Assembly: GCA_025210345.1 (NCBI GenBank)
Contig: JAOARX010000005.1
Span: 1 to 64,000, forward strand
Length of the DNA stretch: 64,000 nucleotides
Reading direction: 5' to 3'
From: Pelagimonas sp.
GTDB lineage: Bacteria > Pseudomonadota > Alphaproteobacteria > Rhodobacterales > Rhodobacteraceae
Both the position numbers and the translations under genes were made by a program. Of this stretch, positions 26,918-35,866 are shown piece after piece (the stretch's first letter is position 1; every line of letters starts with the position of its first letter). The notes beneath the pieces are model-generated. The model worked only from the letters and a program-made list of their open reading frames with translations, did not search any database and had not been told where the DNA came from.

Positions 26918-26936
26918 ATTGGCCCATTGACGCAGG

Positions 26937-26958
26937 AAAAAGGGGGCCGGCGGCCCCC
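26937..26958 (-). terminator. Probable terminator of gcrA
   Basis: On the minus strand a stem GGGGGCC / GGCCCCC with 3-nt loop is followed by TTTTT. It lies about 85 bases beyond the gcrA stop and close to the end of the convergent AsmA gene. Confidence 0.65.
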
Positions 26959-27044
26959 AAACTGATGCGGTATTTGTGGTGCTGGGCTCAGCCCCAGGTC
27001 ACTGATCCCGTGACAGGCCCTGCAACAGGCCCCGCAGCGGGCGA

Positions 27045-27650
27045 TCAGCGGCGACGGTCGCGGCGCGAGCTCATGGGTTGGAACGCAACGCCAACATGCG
27101 CCTCGCAATAGGGTTTGCCCTGTTGCACGGGCAGACCACAGAACCAAAAGTCATCGGTCGCCGGATCACCCACGGGCCATTTGCAGGTCCGCTCGGTCAG
27201 ATCCATGAGCGTCAGCTTCATCGCCTTTTTCTCAACCTCGCTTTGGCGCGCCAGCGCCTCGGGGCTGATTTCGTTGGCCGAAGGTTGCGGCGGCAGCGGT
27301 TGGCCGGCGGGTACAATCGGTTTGCGCGCAGGCGAAATGGCGGGCGTCGGCGCCGGTGTCGGCGCGGCAGCAGCGGGCGCCGGGGTTGGTTTGGGTGCGG
27401 CCGCGGGCTTGGGCGCGGGCTGAGGCGCGGGTTTTGGCGCCGCCGCCTTAGCGGGCTTGGCCTTGGGTTCGGCCTTGGCCTTGTCAGCAGCCCCCGACGC
27501 CGTCGCACGGTTCGACAGACCCAAACGGTGCACCTTGCCGATTACGGCATTGCGGGTCACGCCGCCCAATTCCTTGGCGATCTGGCTGGCGGACTGGCCC
27601 TCTCCCCACATCTTTTTCAGTAATTCGACGCGTTCATCGGTCCAGGACAT
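27045..27650 (-). CDS. gcrA: GcrA cell-cycle regulator
   Basis: A 201-residue GcrA homologue. The N-terminal HTH MSWTDERVELLKKMWGEG with SQIAKELGG and RNAVIGKVHRLGLS is diagnostic. A long Ala/Pro/Lys-rich linker (about residues 50-120) leads to the C-terminal sigma-binding domain with RTCKWPVGDP, FCGLPV and YCEAHV. GcrA binds RNA polymerase sigma-70 and activates promoters with methylated GANTC sites. ATG 27650 has GGAG upstream; a GTG two codons earlier is possible. Confidence 0.95.
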   Translation of the reverse strand: MSWTDERVELLKKMWGEGQSASQIAKELGGVTRNAVIGKVHRLGLSNRATASGAADKAKAEPKAKPAKAAAPKPAPQPAPKPAAAPKPTPAPAAAAPTPAPTPAISPARKPIVPAGQPLPPQPSANEISPEALARQSEVEKKAMKLTLMDLTERTCKWPVGDPATDDFWFCGLPVQQGKPYCEAHVGVAFQPMSSRRDRRR

Positions 27651-27777
27651 GGCCACTCCACGGAAAAAAGCGGCCTTTAAAAGGGCCGCACGATCATTTC
27701 GTTTGCATCCCTATTCTAATCATCGCGAAACAAGTTACAAGGCACCCACAACGATCAGATTTGAGGTAGATTGCCCC

Positions 27778-28587
27778 ATGGCCCGGACCCCCAGCTTTGA
27801 ACAAGGCACACGCCGCTTTGGGCGCGTCAACTGGTTGGGGCTTGCGACCCTTGCGAAACGCGAGATCCTGCGGTTCTGGAACGTCTGGACACAAACCCTG
27901 CTGGCTCCGTTGGTTACTGCGGGTTTGTTCATGGTGATTTTCTCCATCGCAATCGGCCCGCGTCGCGGGGATGTGATGGGTGTCGATTTTACCACATTCA
28001 TCGCCCCGGGCATCATGATGATGACGGTGATTCAGAATGCCTTTGCCAATACCTCCAGTTCTTTGGTGATTTCCAAGGTGCAGGGCAATATTGTCGACAC
28101 GTTGATGCCGCCGCTCTCTGCCACAGAGATTCTTTTGGGCTATATGGCCGGGGGCATCGTGCGCGGCCTGATTGTTTCGGTGGCCATCGCTGTGACGTTC
28201 TGGCTGGTCATGGGAATCACGCCAGCCCATCCTCTGGCGATGCTGGCCTTTGTGATTTTGGGCGCCGCGTTCCTGTCTGCGCTGGGGATCCTAGCCGGGA
28301 TTTATGCCAACAAGTTCGATCAGATGGCGGCGATCACCAACTTTATCGTCACCCCGCTGGCCTTTTTGTCGGGCACGTTCTACTCCGTCAGTGCCCTGCC
28401 TGCCGGACTGTATCAGATCACCCATATGAACCCGGTTTTCTACCTGATTGACGGCGCGCGCTGGGGCATGATTGGCGTATCCGACAGCCCACCGCTGTTT
28501 GGATTCGGCTTTGCGCTTGCTGCAACACTTTTGATCTGCGCCGTCGCCTTGCGGATGCTGAAAACCGGGTATCGGCTTAAGGCCTAG
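27778..28587 (+). CDS. ABC-2 type transporter permease
   Basis: A 269-residue six-helix permease (YadH-like). It has an N-terminal cytoplasmic segment, then TLLAPLVTAGLFMVIFSIAIG, a IVDTLMPPLSATEILLGYM linker typical of the family, and the C-terminal helices FIVTPLAFLSGTFYSVSALP. No ATPase partner is adjacent, so the ATP-binding subunit must be elsewhere. Start ATG 27778 gives the usual family N-terminus; a much longer frame runs antisense to gcrA and is rejected. Confidence 0.9.
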   Translation: MARTPSFEQGTRRFGRVNWLGLATLAKREILRFWNVWTQTLLAPLVTAGLFMVIFSIAIGPRRGDVMGVDFTTFIAPGIMMMTVIQNAFANTSSSLVISKVQGNIVDTLMPPLSATEILLGYMAGGIVRGLIVSVAIAVTFWLVMGITPAHPLAMLAFVILGAAFLSALGILAGIYANKFDQMAAITNFIVTPLAFLSGTFYSVSALPAGLYQITHMNPVFYLIDGARWGMIGVSDSPPLFGFGFALAATLLICAVALRMLKTGYRLKA

Positions 28588-29123
28588 TCACCTGGTGTGC
28601 CCCCATCATAGGGGGCGCTGACCCGCAAGTGCATGGTTTCCATACCGGGGTTCTTCTTGAACGTGCCGCCGTTTGATCTGTGATCATACCCCAGCGCATA
28701 GCGCCAGCCCGAGGCAGTTTCGTAGCCCACTTCGATCCCAGAGCGAAACTCAAGCCACCCCCCCAGGTCAAAACCGCCGTTTGACAGATAGACCCCGGGC
28801 ATCAGGTGGAATTCGATATAGAACCCGGTCAATCCCAGCGGAATGCTGTAGGTCGCGCCGTATCCGGCCCAAACTTCGCCCTTTTGCCCAACGGAAAACC
28901 CGGCCGCCTGCCCGAATGGGCCCAGCTTGGTTCCGGGATCATAGCGCATATAGGCCTCATCGGCCGGTTTGGCGCGGCGGTGGATCACTTCACCCTGAGA
29001 CATCATGAAACGCGGCTGGGTTGGTTGCGGCGCAAGACAACCGCCCGGCGCATCGCAGTAATTCTGGTTCATATCCGTCAGCCCAAGAATGAGCATCAAG
29101 ACCGCCATTGTCCCATCTGCCAT
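28584..29123 (-). CDS. PagL-like outer-membrane lipid A deacylase (acyloxyacyl hydrolase)
   Basis: A 179-residue protein. The PagL active-site block is visible near the C-terminus: YDHRSNGG supplies the His-x-Ser, and NPGMETMHLRVSAP supplies the downstream Glu and final strand. Preceding segments alternate as in a small beta-barrel (EVWAGYGATYSIPLG, FYIEFHLMPGVY, GGWLEFRSGIEVGY). PagL removes the 3-O acyl chain of lipid A. The N-terminus (AVLMLILGLTD) makes a weak signal peptide without an obvious basic end, so the start may differ. Confidence 0.78.
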   Translation of the reverse strand: MADGTMAVLMLILGLTDMNQNYCDAPGGCLAPQPTQPRFMMSQGEVIHRRAKPADEAYMRYDPGTKLGPFGQAAGFSVGQKGEVWAGYGATYSIPLGLTGFYIEFHLMPGVYLSNGGFDLGGWLEFRSGIEVGYETASGWRYALGYDHRSNGGTFKKNPGMETMHLRVSAPYDGGTPGD

Positions 29124-29176
29124 GTGACGCCGCCCCTTGTTTCCTATCCGCTCTTAGCGTGAAACGCGCGTGGCTC

Positions 29177-30868
29177 TCAATACTGATCGACGGGGCGCGG
29201 TCTGCCAAGCAAAAACCCTTGGCCGAATTTCGCCTGCATAGCCGTAAGCGTATCGCGCTGTTCCGGGCTTTCTATGCCTTCCACGACCACCTCGGTTTCG
29301 ATGGCCCGGCACAGCTTGAGGATGCTGTCGACAATGCTTTGATCGCGCTTGGAAGTTGGCAGATCACGCACAAACGAGCGATCCACCTTAAGCCGGGAAA
29401 TCGGCAGATCCTTGAGCAACGCCAGCGAAGAAAACCCCGTTCCAAAGTCATCCAGCGCGATCGAAAATCCCATATCCTTAAGCGCAAACAGACACGCCCG
29501 ACCGGGGTCGTTTTCCACAAGAAACGTGCTTTCCACCAGTTCGATGCAAAACTGGTCGGGACGCAGATCAAACCGGGCAAGCGTTTCCTTGAGAAAGGGC
29601 ATGAAGCTGGGTTGCCCAAGGGTGGTGGCCGAAACATTGAACGATGTCAGCCCGTTGCTTAGCTTTGGGCTGGTCCCCTCGGATACATCTTTGCAAATGT
29701 GATGGAACATGCCGCGGTCGATTTCAGAAATCAGGCCGAAATTCTCAGCGCGCGACATGAACTCAACCGGATGTACAACTGTTTGTTCGGCTTTCAGCCA
29801 GCGACACAGCGCCTCTGCACCGATGCAGGCCCCTGTCTTAAGGTCGACGATTTCCTGATAAAAGGGTCTGAACTGAGATCCGGCCAGCCCCAGCGAAAGG
29901 TCATACACCGCAGAGGCGGGTGCCTTGGCCAGATTGACCGCCATTTCGCGGAACCCACGAGGTTCGCCACTGGGTTCACAGGACGCGGCCTGAAAAATCG
30001 CCTCATCGGCATGATGCAACAGCTGCGCCAATGAGCGCCCGTGTTCGGGGAAAAAGCTTAACCCAATACTGAGATCCACAGGGATCCGGGTTTCCTCAAT
30101 CGTCACACCCTGCGCAAACAAGAGCTTGATCGCCTCAGCCACCGTCGCAAGCCGGGGCGAAGCAGAGGCCCCCTCTAACAAAATCACGAATTCGCCGGGC
30201 GCGTAATAAACCAACGTCGCGTCAGCGGGGATAAGCGCACCAATGCCCTTGGCAACCATCTTGAATAACGCATCAACCCGCGCAGCCCCGTGACGATCGT
30301 GCAGATCCTCGACCCCATTGATGTCGATCAGCGCAAATCCCAAGGGCAGGCCCGCCGCGGTTTGCGCCGCGATCCTGTCGGGCATCGTCGTCTCCAGGAA
30401 ACGGCGATTATACAGACCGGTCAACCTGTCCTGAAAGGCGATCAGGCTTTGATAATTGCGCACTTCGCGCGAGTTCCCAAGATCCTGCGCAAACAAAAGA
30501 AAACATGCTTCCTGTCCCGGTTCGCATTCGGGGGTGTGGCTTAGGGTGATCTGCATGTGAACCCGGCCAGAGGGTCGGTCAAGCCAGCAATCGAACCCGT
30601 GAAGCCCGTCAATACGCGCCCGGTCAAGTTCACGCGACCAATCCGTATTCGGGCACAATTCCGTCAGCCCGACCAGACCGGAGACCGGGAGTTTTCCAAG
30701 CACCCTGATCTGGTCATGAAATCCCTCGCTGGTGACAAGCGCCTGGCCCGTTGCATCCAGGATCGCACATATAGCAGGGCTGTTTGCAATAACGTGCGAT
30801 TGCAGTTCGGATACACCTCCGGCACTGAAATTTTCAATCGGCGCAGTCCGATTCAACGGCTCATCCAA
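29177..30868 (-). CDS. GGDEF/EAL protein, likely c-di-GMP phosphodiesterase
   Basis: A 563-residue soluble protein. An N-terminal PAS-like region (residues 30-130) precedes a GGDEF domain whose signature is degenerate: A-P-G-E-F at 223-227 instead of GGDEF. The EAL domain looks intact: GAEALCRW (Glu352), the ELVEST box, ALDDFGTGFSSLALL, KVDRSFV and VVEGIES. It therefore probably hydrolyses c-di-GMP, with the GGDEF half as a possible GTP sensor. The start is unclear: the longest frame begins TTG at 30868 without a good ribosome-binding site. Confidence 0.88.
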   Translation of the reverse strand: MDEPLNRTAPIENFSAGGVSELQSHVIANSPAICAILDATGQALVTSEGFHDQIRVLGKLPVSGLVGLTELCPNTDWSRELDRARIDGLHGFDCWLDRPSGRVHMQITLSHTPECEPGQEACFLLFAQDLGNSREVRNYQSLIAFQDRLTGLYNRRFLETTMPDRIAAQTAAGLPLGFALIDINGVEDLHDRHGAARVDALFKMVAKGIGALIPADATLVYYAPGEFVILLEGASASPRLATVAEAIKLLFAQGVTIEETRIPVDLSIGLSFFPEHGRSLAQLLHHADEAIFQAASCEPSGEPRGFREMAVNLAKAPASAVYDLSLGLAGSQFRPFYQEIVDLKTGACIGAEALCRWLKAEQTVVHPVEFMSRAENFGLISEIDRGMFHHICKDVSEGTSPKLSNGLTSFNVSATTLGQPSFMPFLKETLARFDLRPDQFCIELVESTFLVENDPGRACLFALKDMGFSIALDDFGTGFSSLALLKDLPISRLKVDRSFVRDLPTSKRDQSIVDSILKLCRAIETEVVVEGIESPEQRDTLTAMQAKFGQGFLLGRPRPVDQY

Positions 30869-31120
30869 TCTATTCGAGGGCGTATGTGAACCTATGCCAA
30901 TCGCTCAGGTTTCCCTCATGTATGTTGCCACTGTGACAGGTCATCGGCACCATGACAATTGTCATTCCACCGCTTGTGACCGGTTCACCCAGCGAGCATG
31001 AGAGACTCCACACGCCTCATATCGAGGTTTTTCAAATCGTTACAATACCAAGGCACCCCACGCGGAGGTGAACATTAAAACCACCTAGGATTGTTTAATA
31101 TAGCATAAACACGCGCCGGT

Positions 31121-33079
31121 CTAGACGTCGAGTTCCTCGACGAATTTGGCGTTCTCTTGGATGTATTGAAAGCGCAACTCGGGCTTTTTACCCATCAGCC
31201 TCTCGACCAGGTCCCCGGTTTCACCCGGTTCATCTTCATCAATGGTCACACGGATCAATGTCCGGGTTTTCGGGTCCATCGTGGTTTCCTTAAGGTCTTT
31301 GGCGTCCATTTCACCCAGCCCCTTAAAGCGCTGCACGTCAATTTTTCCTTTTCCACCCAGACCCTTGGTCAGAAGCGCCTCTTTCTCGGCATCGGTCAGA
31401 ACATATTCACGGCGCGCGCCCTGCGTCAGACGATACAGCGGCGGGCAGGCCAGATACAGATGCCCCTGATCAATCAAGGGGCGCATCTGCGTGAAGAAGA
31501 ACGTCATCAGCAAAGATGCGATATGCGCCCCGTCCACATCCGCATCGGTCATGATGATAATCTTGTCATATCGCAGGTCATCAAGGTTAAATTTTGTCCC
31601 CAGACCCACGCCCATTGCCTCGCAGAGATCGCGAATCTCAGCGTTTGATGTCAGCTTGTTCGAAGCCGCGCCCAATACGTTGAGGATCTTACCCTTAAGC
31701 GGCAAAAGCGCCTGGGTTTCGCGATTGCGCGCGCCCTTGCCGGACCCGCCGGCCGAATCCCCCTCGACGATGAACAGCTCGGTCCCTTCGCGGTTCTTGG
31801 CGGTACAGTCCGTCAGTTTCCCGGGCAAACGCAGCTTTTTCGTCGCGGATTTCCGCGCGGTTTCCTTTTCCTGGCGACGGCGAAGGCGCTCTTCGGCCCG
31901 CAAAACGAGAAAGTCCAGGATCGCGCCAGCGGATTTCGTATCCGCTGCCAACCAGTTATCAAAGTGGTCGCGAACCGAATTTTCGACCAGCCGCTGCGCT
32001 TCGGTTGTGGCCAGCCGGTCTTTGGTTTGGCCGACGAACTCAGGCTCACGGATGAAACACGACACCAGGGCACAGCCGCCGGTGATCAGATCGTCGCGTG
32101 TGATCTGAGCGGCCTTTTTGTTGCTGACCAGATCGCCATAGGCCCGGACGCCTTTGAGAATCGCAGCCCAAAAACCCGCCTCATGGGTTCCGCCCTCAGG
32201 CGTTGGGACGGTGTTACAGTAGGACTGGATGAACCCATCGCGCGACGGCGTCCAGTTGATCGCCCATTCGACCTTTCCCGGTGTTCCGAACTTCTCTTTG
32301 AAATCGACCACGCCAGAAAAGGGTTTTTCCGAATAGGTGGTCGAACTGCCAAGCGTTTCGGTCAGATAGTCGGCCAAGCCGCCGGGAAACTGGAACACGG
32401 CTTCGGTCGGCGTTTCCTTATCGTCGACTTCCGATTTCCACCGGATTTCAACCCCCGCGAACAGATAGGCCTTGGACCGCACCATCTTAAGCAGCCGCGC
32501 GGGCTTGAACCGATGAGAGCCAAAGATTTCAGCATCCGGGTGGAAGGTGACCGTCGTGCCGCGCCGGTTGGGGGCGGCGCCGATTTTCTCAAGCCCGGTC
32601 AGCGGAACCCCCTTGGAAAAGCGAATCTCATGCAGCTCTTTGTTCTTGGCGACTTGCACGACCAGACTGTCGGTCAGCGCATTCACAACGGTTGCGCCCA
32701 CCCCGTGCAGCCCCCCCGATGTCTCATAGGCGTCGCCGTTGAATTTGCCGCCTGCGTGCAGTTCGGTAAAGATCATCTCAAGCGCGGATTTGCTGGGGTC
32801 ATCCGGGTGCGGATCAATCGGAATACCGCGCCCATTGTCGCGCACGGTCAGCGAATAATCCGCGTGCAATTCGACCTCAATCCGGCTGGCATGGCCCGCG
32901 ACGGCTTCGTCCATCGAGTTATCGAGAATCTCGGCCGCCATATGGTGCAGCGCACGTTCATCCGTGCCACCAATATACATGCCGGGGCGCATGCGCACCG
33001 CTTCCATCCCCTTGAGCACCTTGATCGACGAGGCGTTGTACTTGCTGTCTTCCTGCGGTGTCAAAAGATCGTCGGCCAT
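31121..33079 (-). CDS. parE: DNA topoisomerase IV subunit B
   Basis: A 652-residue type IIA topoisomerase ATPase subunit. The GHKL ATPase motifs are EILDNSMDEAVAG, VRDNGRGIPID and GGLHGVGATVVNAL; the TOPRIM motif is IVEGDSAGGSGKGARNRETQ, with the DADVDGAH metal site. The uninterrupted short TOPRIM and GARNRETQALLPLKGK favour ParE over GyrB. With ParC it decatenates daughter chromosomes. A 252-base AT-rich spacer upstream, before the EAL gene start, shows no gene. Confidence 0.96.
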   Translation of the reverse strand: MADDLLTPQEDSKYNASSIKVLKGMEAVRMRPGMYIGGTDERALHHMAAEILDNSMDEAVAGHASRIEVELHADYSLTVRDNGRGIPIDPHPDDPSKSALEMIFTELHAGGKFNGDAYETSGGLHGVGATVVNALTDSLVVQVAKNKELHEIRFSKGVPLTGLEKIGAAPNRRGTTVTFHPDAEIFGSHRFKPARLLKMVRSKAYLFAGVEIRWKSEVDDKETPTEAVFQFPGGLADYLTETLGSSTTYSEKPFSGVVDFKEKFGTPGKVEWAINWTPSRDGFIQSYCNTVPTPEGGTHEAGFWAAILKGVRAYGDLVSNKKAAQITRDDLITGGCALVSCFIREPEFVGQTKDRLATTEAQRLVENSVRDHFDNWLAADTKSAGAILDFLVLRAEERLRRRQEKETARKSATKKLRLPGKLTDCTAKNREGTELFIVEGDSAGGSGKGARNRETQALLPLKGKILNVLGAASNKLTSNAEIRDLCEAMGVGLGTKFNLDDLRYDKIIIMTDADVDGAHIASLLMTFFFTQMRPLIDQGHLYLACPPLYRLTQGARREYVLTDAEKEALLTKGLGGKGKIDVQRFKGLGEMDAKDLKETTMDPKTRTLIRVTIDEDEPGETGDLVERLMGKKPELRFQYIQENAKFVEELDV

Positions 33080-33151
33080 GGGTGTGCTCGGATTGTTATC
33101 GTTGGTTGGGCCACAGTATGGCAGGTCGCGCCCCGGGGTGAAAGGCCCGGT

Positions 33152-34222
33152 TTATTTTGCCACGATGCGGTTGACGTGCCCCATCTTGCGGCCAGCTTTG
33201 ACCTGCGCTTTGCCATAGAGATGCAGGGCGCAAAGGGGGTCAGCCGACAGTTCCGGCACGCGGTCCATATCCTCGCCGATCAGGTTTTCCATCACCACGT
33301 CCGAGTGCCGCTTGCCATCGCCCAAGGGCCAGCCCGCGACAGCGCGGATATGCTGTTCGAACTGATCTATGGCACAGCCGTTCTGGGTCCAGTGACCGGA
33401 ATTGTGCACGCGCGGGGCGATTTCATTCACGATCAACCCCCGAGGTGTGACAAAGAACTCAACCCCCATGACACCGACATACTCAAGCGCGTTCAGGATC
33501 TTGCCCGCGGCAAGGATCGCATCGGTCAGATGCCGTTGTGGCAGCGCTGCGGGGATGGTCGTTGTGTCAAGGATGCCGTTCTTATGCACGTTCTGGCCGG
33601 GGTCAAACGCCGCGACCTGCCCGTCTTGCGCACGCGCGGCGATCACCGAAATCTCCATCGAGAAATCGACAAACCCCTCAAGAACGGCGGGGGCCCCGGC
33701 CATATCGGCCAGCGCCTGATCCGCATCCTCGGGCGACATGATCCGCGCCTGGCCTTTCCCGTCGTACCCAAACCGGCGGGTTTTCAGGATCGAAGGCGTG
33801 CCGATGGTCTCAAGCGCGGTGCTCAGGCTGGCGGCATCGGGAATATCGGCAAAAGGTGCAGTCGTCAGACCCAGATCCTGCAACCACGACTTTTCGGTCA
33901 GCCGATCCTGCGAGACCCGCAGCGCTTCGCGCGACGGAAAAATCGGGCGGATTTGTTCAAGCGTGTCCAGCGCTTCGGTCGGGATGTTTTCGAACTCATA
34001 GGTGATGACATCAACCGCATCCGCAAAGGCCCGCAGCGCATCAAGATCGTCATAGCCCGCGGTGGTCACCGCATGGGCCACATCACCGGCGGGCGGGTTT
34101 GCCCCGGGCTCATAAATGTGGGTTTTGAACCCAAGGCGGCTGGCGGCAACAGACAGCATACGGCCAAGTTGGCCACCGCCCAGAATACCGATGGTCGATC
34201 CTGTGGGAAGCTGTTGGGTCAT
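33152..34222 (-). CDS. purK: N5-carboxyaminoimidazole ribonucleotide synthase
   Basis: A 356-residue ATP-grasp enzyme of de novo purine synthesis. GILGGGQLGRMLSVAASRLG opens the protein; the ATP-grasp signature includes ILKTRRFGYDGKGQ, FVDFSMEISVIAAR and VNEIAPRVHNSGHW. It converts AIR, ATP and bicarbonate to N5-CAIR for PurE, whose gene lies directly upstream (9-base gap), so purEK form one unit. Confidence 0.97.
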   Translation of the reverse strand: MTQQLPTGSTIGILGGGQLGRMLSVAASRLGFKTHIYEPGANPPAGDVAHAVTTAGYDDLDALRAFADAVDVITYEFENIPTEALDTLEQIRPIFPSREALRVSQDRLTEKSWLQDLGLTTAPFADIPDAASLSTALETIGTPSILKTRRFGYDGKGQARIMSPEDADQALADMAGAPAVLEGFVDFSMEISVIAARAQDGQVAAFDPGQNVHKNGILDTTTIPAALPQRHLTDAILAAGKILNALEYVGVMGVEFFVTPRGLIVNEIAPRVHNSGHWTQNGCAIDQFEQHIRAVAGWPLGDGKRHSDVVMENLIGEDMDRVPELSADPLCALHLYGKAQVKAGRKMGHVNRIVAK

Positions 34223-34231
34223 GTCAAATCC

Positions 34232-34720
34232 TCAGTCGCGAATGGGTTCGTCAGCAATGGACGCAGACAGCGCGTCACGCCAGTCCTCAAGCCGTTGCGC
34301 CAGATCCGGATCGTGCAGCGCAAGAATGCCCGTAGCCATCAGACCGGCGTTCTTGGCCCCGGCGGCCCCAATCGCCATGGTCGCCACGGGAAACCCCCGC
34401 GGCATCTGAAGGATCGAATACAGGCTGTCGACCCCATTCAAAGCGCGGGTTTGAACCGGCACGCCAATCACGGGCACACGGGTTTTCGACGCCATCATTC
34501 CGGGCAAATGTGCCGCCCCGCCAGCGCCCGCAATGATCACCTGCAGGCCACGGTCCACGGCACTCTTGCCGTAATCCCAAAGCCGGTCCGGGGTGCGGTG
34601 CGCCGAGACAATCTTGACCTCGTGGTCAACACCCAGTTCGTTCAGAACATCTGAGGCTTCTTGCATGGTGGGCCAGTCTGATTGGCTGCCCATGATGATT
34701 CCAACTTTCACGGCGCTCAT
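34232..34720 (-). CDS. purE: N5-carboxyaminoimidazole ribonucleotide mutase
   Basis: A 162-residue class I Pur[35 protein letters not shown] and [17 protein letters not shown] are the conserved active-site blocks, including the His in SAHR. It moves the carboxylate of N5-CAIR to C4. First gene of purEK on this strand. Confidence 0.97.
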   Translation of the reverse strand: MSAVKVGIIMGSQSDWPTMQEASDVLNELGVDHEVKIVSAHRTPDRLWDYGKSAVDRGLQVIIAGAGGAAHLPGMMASKTRVPVIGVPVQTRALNGVDSLYSILQMPRGFPVATMAIGAAGAKNAGLMATGILALHDPDLAQRLEDWRDALSASIADEPIRD

Positions 34721-34793
34721 GGTATTTCCCCTTGGTCATCGGAGCGCGCACTATAGCCGGATCGCCAACGGGGGCAATGCGACAGCGCGGCGT

Positions 34794-35018
34794 TCAGGCG
34801 ATGATATCGGGGGTCAGGCGATCTTCGATAATCGCGATCTTGTCCTTGAGCGCCAGTTTCTTCTTTTTCAGCCGCTGAAGCGTCAGCTGATCAAAGGTGC
34901 CCGTATCCTGCAACGCCTTGATGGCGTCGTCCAGGTCGCGGTGTTCCTGACGAAACACTTCCAATTCCACCTTGAGAACGTCGTCGGTTTTCATCGACAG
35001 ATCAGTGGGGGCGTTCAT
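34794..35018 (-). CDS. YdcH-family small helical protein (DUF465)
   Basis: A 74-residue protein forming a helical hairpin: VFRQEHRDLDDAIKAL, then LQRLKKKKLALKDKIAIIEDRL with the characteristic lysine-rich LKKKKLxLKD block. Found throughout alphaproteobacteria; function unknown. It stands alone upstream of purE, with 70 bases between, and diverges from the hsp20 operon. Confidence 0.9.
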   Translation of the reverse strand: MNAPTDLSMKTDDVLKVELEVFRQEHRDLDDAIKALQDTGTFDQLTLQRLKKKKLALKDKIAIIEDRLTPDIIA

Positions 35019-35069
35019 GGCTCAGAAATCCTTCGATTGGCTGCAATTTTAATATAGCGTTTCCCGTGG

Positions 35070-35112
35070 CTTGCGCAAAGCCCCTTGCGCAAAGACCGTG
35101 AGCTTCCCATAT
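35070..35112 (+). promoter_or_regulatory. RpoH-type heat-shock promoter of hsp20-DUF1150
   Basis: CTTGCGC (35084-35090), a 15-base spacer and CCCATAT (35106-35112) match the known sigma-32 consensus CTTGAAA-N11-16-CCCATNT well. The expected start is about 60 bases before the hsp20 ATG. The 11-base string CTTGCGCAAAG occurs twice here (35070-35080 and 35084-35094), 14 bases apart; only the second copy has a correctly spaced -10. Confidence 0.65.
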
Positions 35113-35177
35113 TTGAAACAGATCCGGTTGCCAAAAAGGGACCGGGCTGGACGGTCGCTTATCAAAAGGACGTGTCG

Positions 35178-35588
35178 ATGACCAAACTGACCTTGGGGTC
35201 CTATCCCCACATGCTGGGGTTCGAACAGCTGGAACGTCTGCTTGAGCGGACAGCGAAATCCAGCGAAGGATACCCCCCTTTCAATATCGAACAAACCTCG
35301 GATTGTGCCTACCGGATTACGCTTGCGGTTGCGGGCTTTTCCGAAAGCGATCTGTCGATCACGGTCGAGGACCGTCAGCTGATGATCCGCGGGCGCCAAA
35401 GCGATGACGGTGGCGAACGTATTTTCCTTCACCGGGGGATTGCCTCGCGGCAGTTTCAGCGCAGTTTCGTGCTGGCCGACGGGGTCGAAGTGGGCGAGGC
35501 ACAGATGGAAAACGGGCTGCTGCATGTGGACCTGACCCTAAGCCGCCCGGAAACCGTTGTACAAACCATCAAGATCAGAAAGGGCTGA
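35178..35588 (+). CDS. Small heat-shock protein Hsp20 (IbpA-like)
   Basis: A 136-residue alpha-crystallin-domain chaperone: PPFNIEQTSDCAYRITLAVAGF, then DLSITVEDRQLMIRGR, the FLHRGIASRQFQRSFVLADGV block and ENGLLHVDL. It holds unfolding proteins for refolding by ATP-dependent chaperones. ATG 35178 has AAGGA upstream and gives the family-typical start; longer frames run into the promoter. A heat-shock-type promoter precedes it, and the DUF1150 gene follows by four bases. Confidence 0.94.
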   Translation: MTKLTLGSYPHMLGFEQLERLLERTAKSSEGYPPFNIEQTSDCAYRITLAVAGFSESDLSITVEDRQLMIRGRQSDDGGERIFLHRGIASRQFQRSFVLADGVEVGEAQMENGLLHVDLTLSRPETVVQTIKIRKG

Positions 35589-35592
35589 ACAG

Positions 35593-35826
35593 ATGAACAC
35601 CAAGTATGATTTTTCCAAGGCGATGAATGACGAGGCCCGTGTGGTCTATGTGCGCGCAGTCGCGGTGGCGGATCTGCCCGAAGACGTGCAGAATCAGATC
35701 GAAGGCAACGAAACGCTCTATGCGGTGCATCGCGCCGATGGTGAGCGGCTTGCGCTGGTCAAGGATCGCAGCCTTGCCTTTACGCTGGCCCGGCAAAACG
35801 ATTTCGCACCTGTGACCGTGCACTGA
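35593..35826 (+). CDS. DUF1150-family protein
   Basis: A 77-residue protein with VVYVRAVAVADLPEDV, ETLYAVHRADGERLALVKDRSLAFTLARQND, the known DUF1150 pattern. The family commonly follows hsp20 in alphaproteobacteria, as here (four-base gap), so it likely shares heat-shock induction. Molecular role unknown. Confidence 0.9.
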   Translation: MNTKYDFSKAMNDEARVVYVRAVAVADLPEDVQNQIEGNETLYAVHRADGERLALVKDRSLAFTLARQNDFAPVTVH

Positions 35827-35835
35827 TCGTGTTTG

Positions 35836-35866
35836 GGGCGGGTTTATGCCCGCCCTGGAAATATCT
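35836..35866 (+). repeat. Dispersed hairpin-plus-AAATATCT element, copy 2
   Basis: A hairpin GGGCGGG / CCCGCCC (loop TTTATG) is followed by TGGAAATATCT. It lies between convergent DUF1150 and lytic-enzyme genes and overlaps the end of the latter. It shares layout with the elements at 14642-14672 and 55596-55623. Confidence 0.5.

Noticed and set aside
30999..31079. 26-codon plus-strand ORF (MRDSTRLISRFF...) upstream of the EAL gene
   Set aside because: No ribosome-binding site, only weak resemblance to short basic peptides, and no supporting context.
31964..34654. 896-residue plus-strand ORF opposite parE, purK and purE
   Set aside because: It is the complementary-frame shadow of three strongly supported genes in high-GC DNA, with His/Arg-rich composition and no recognisable domain.
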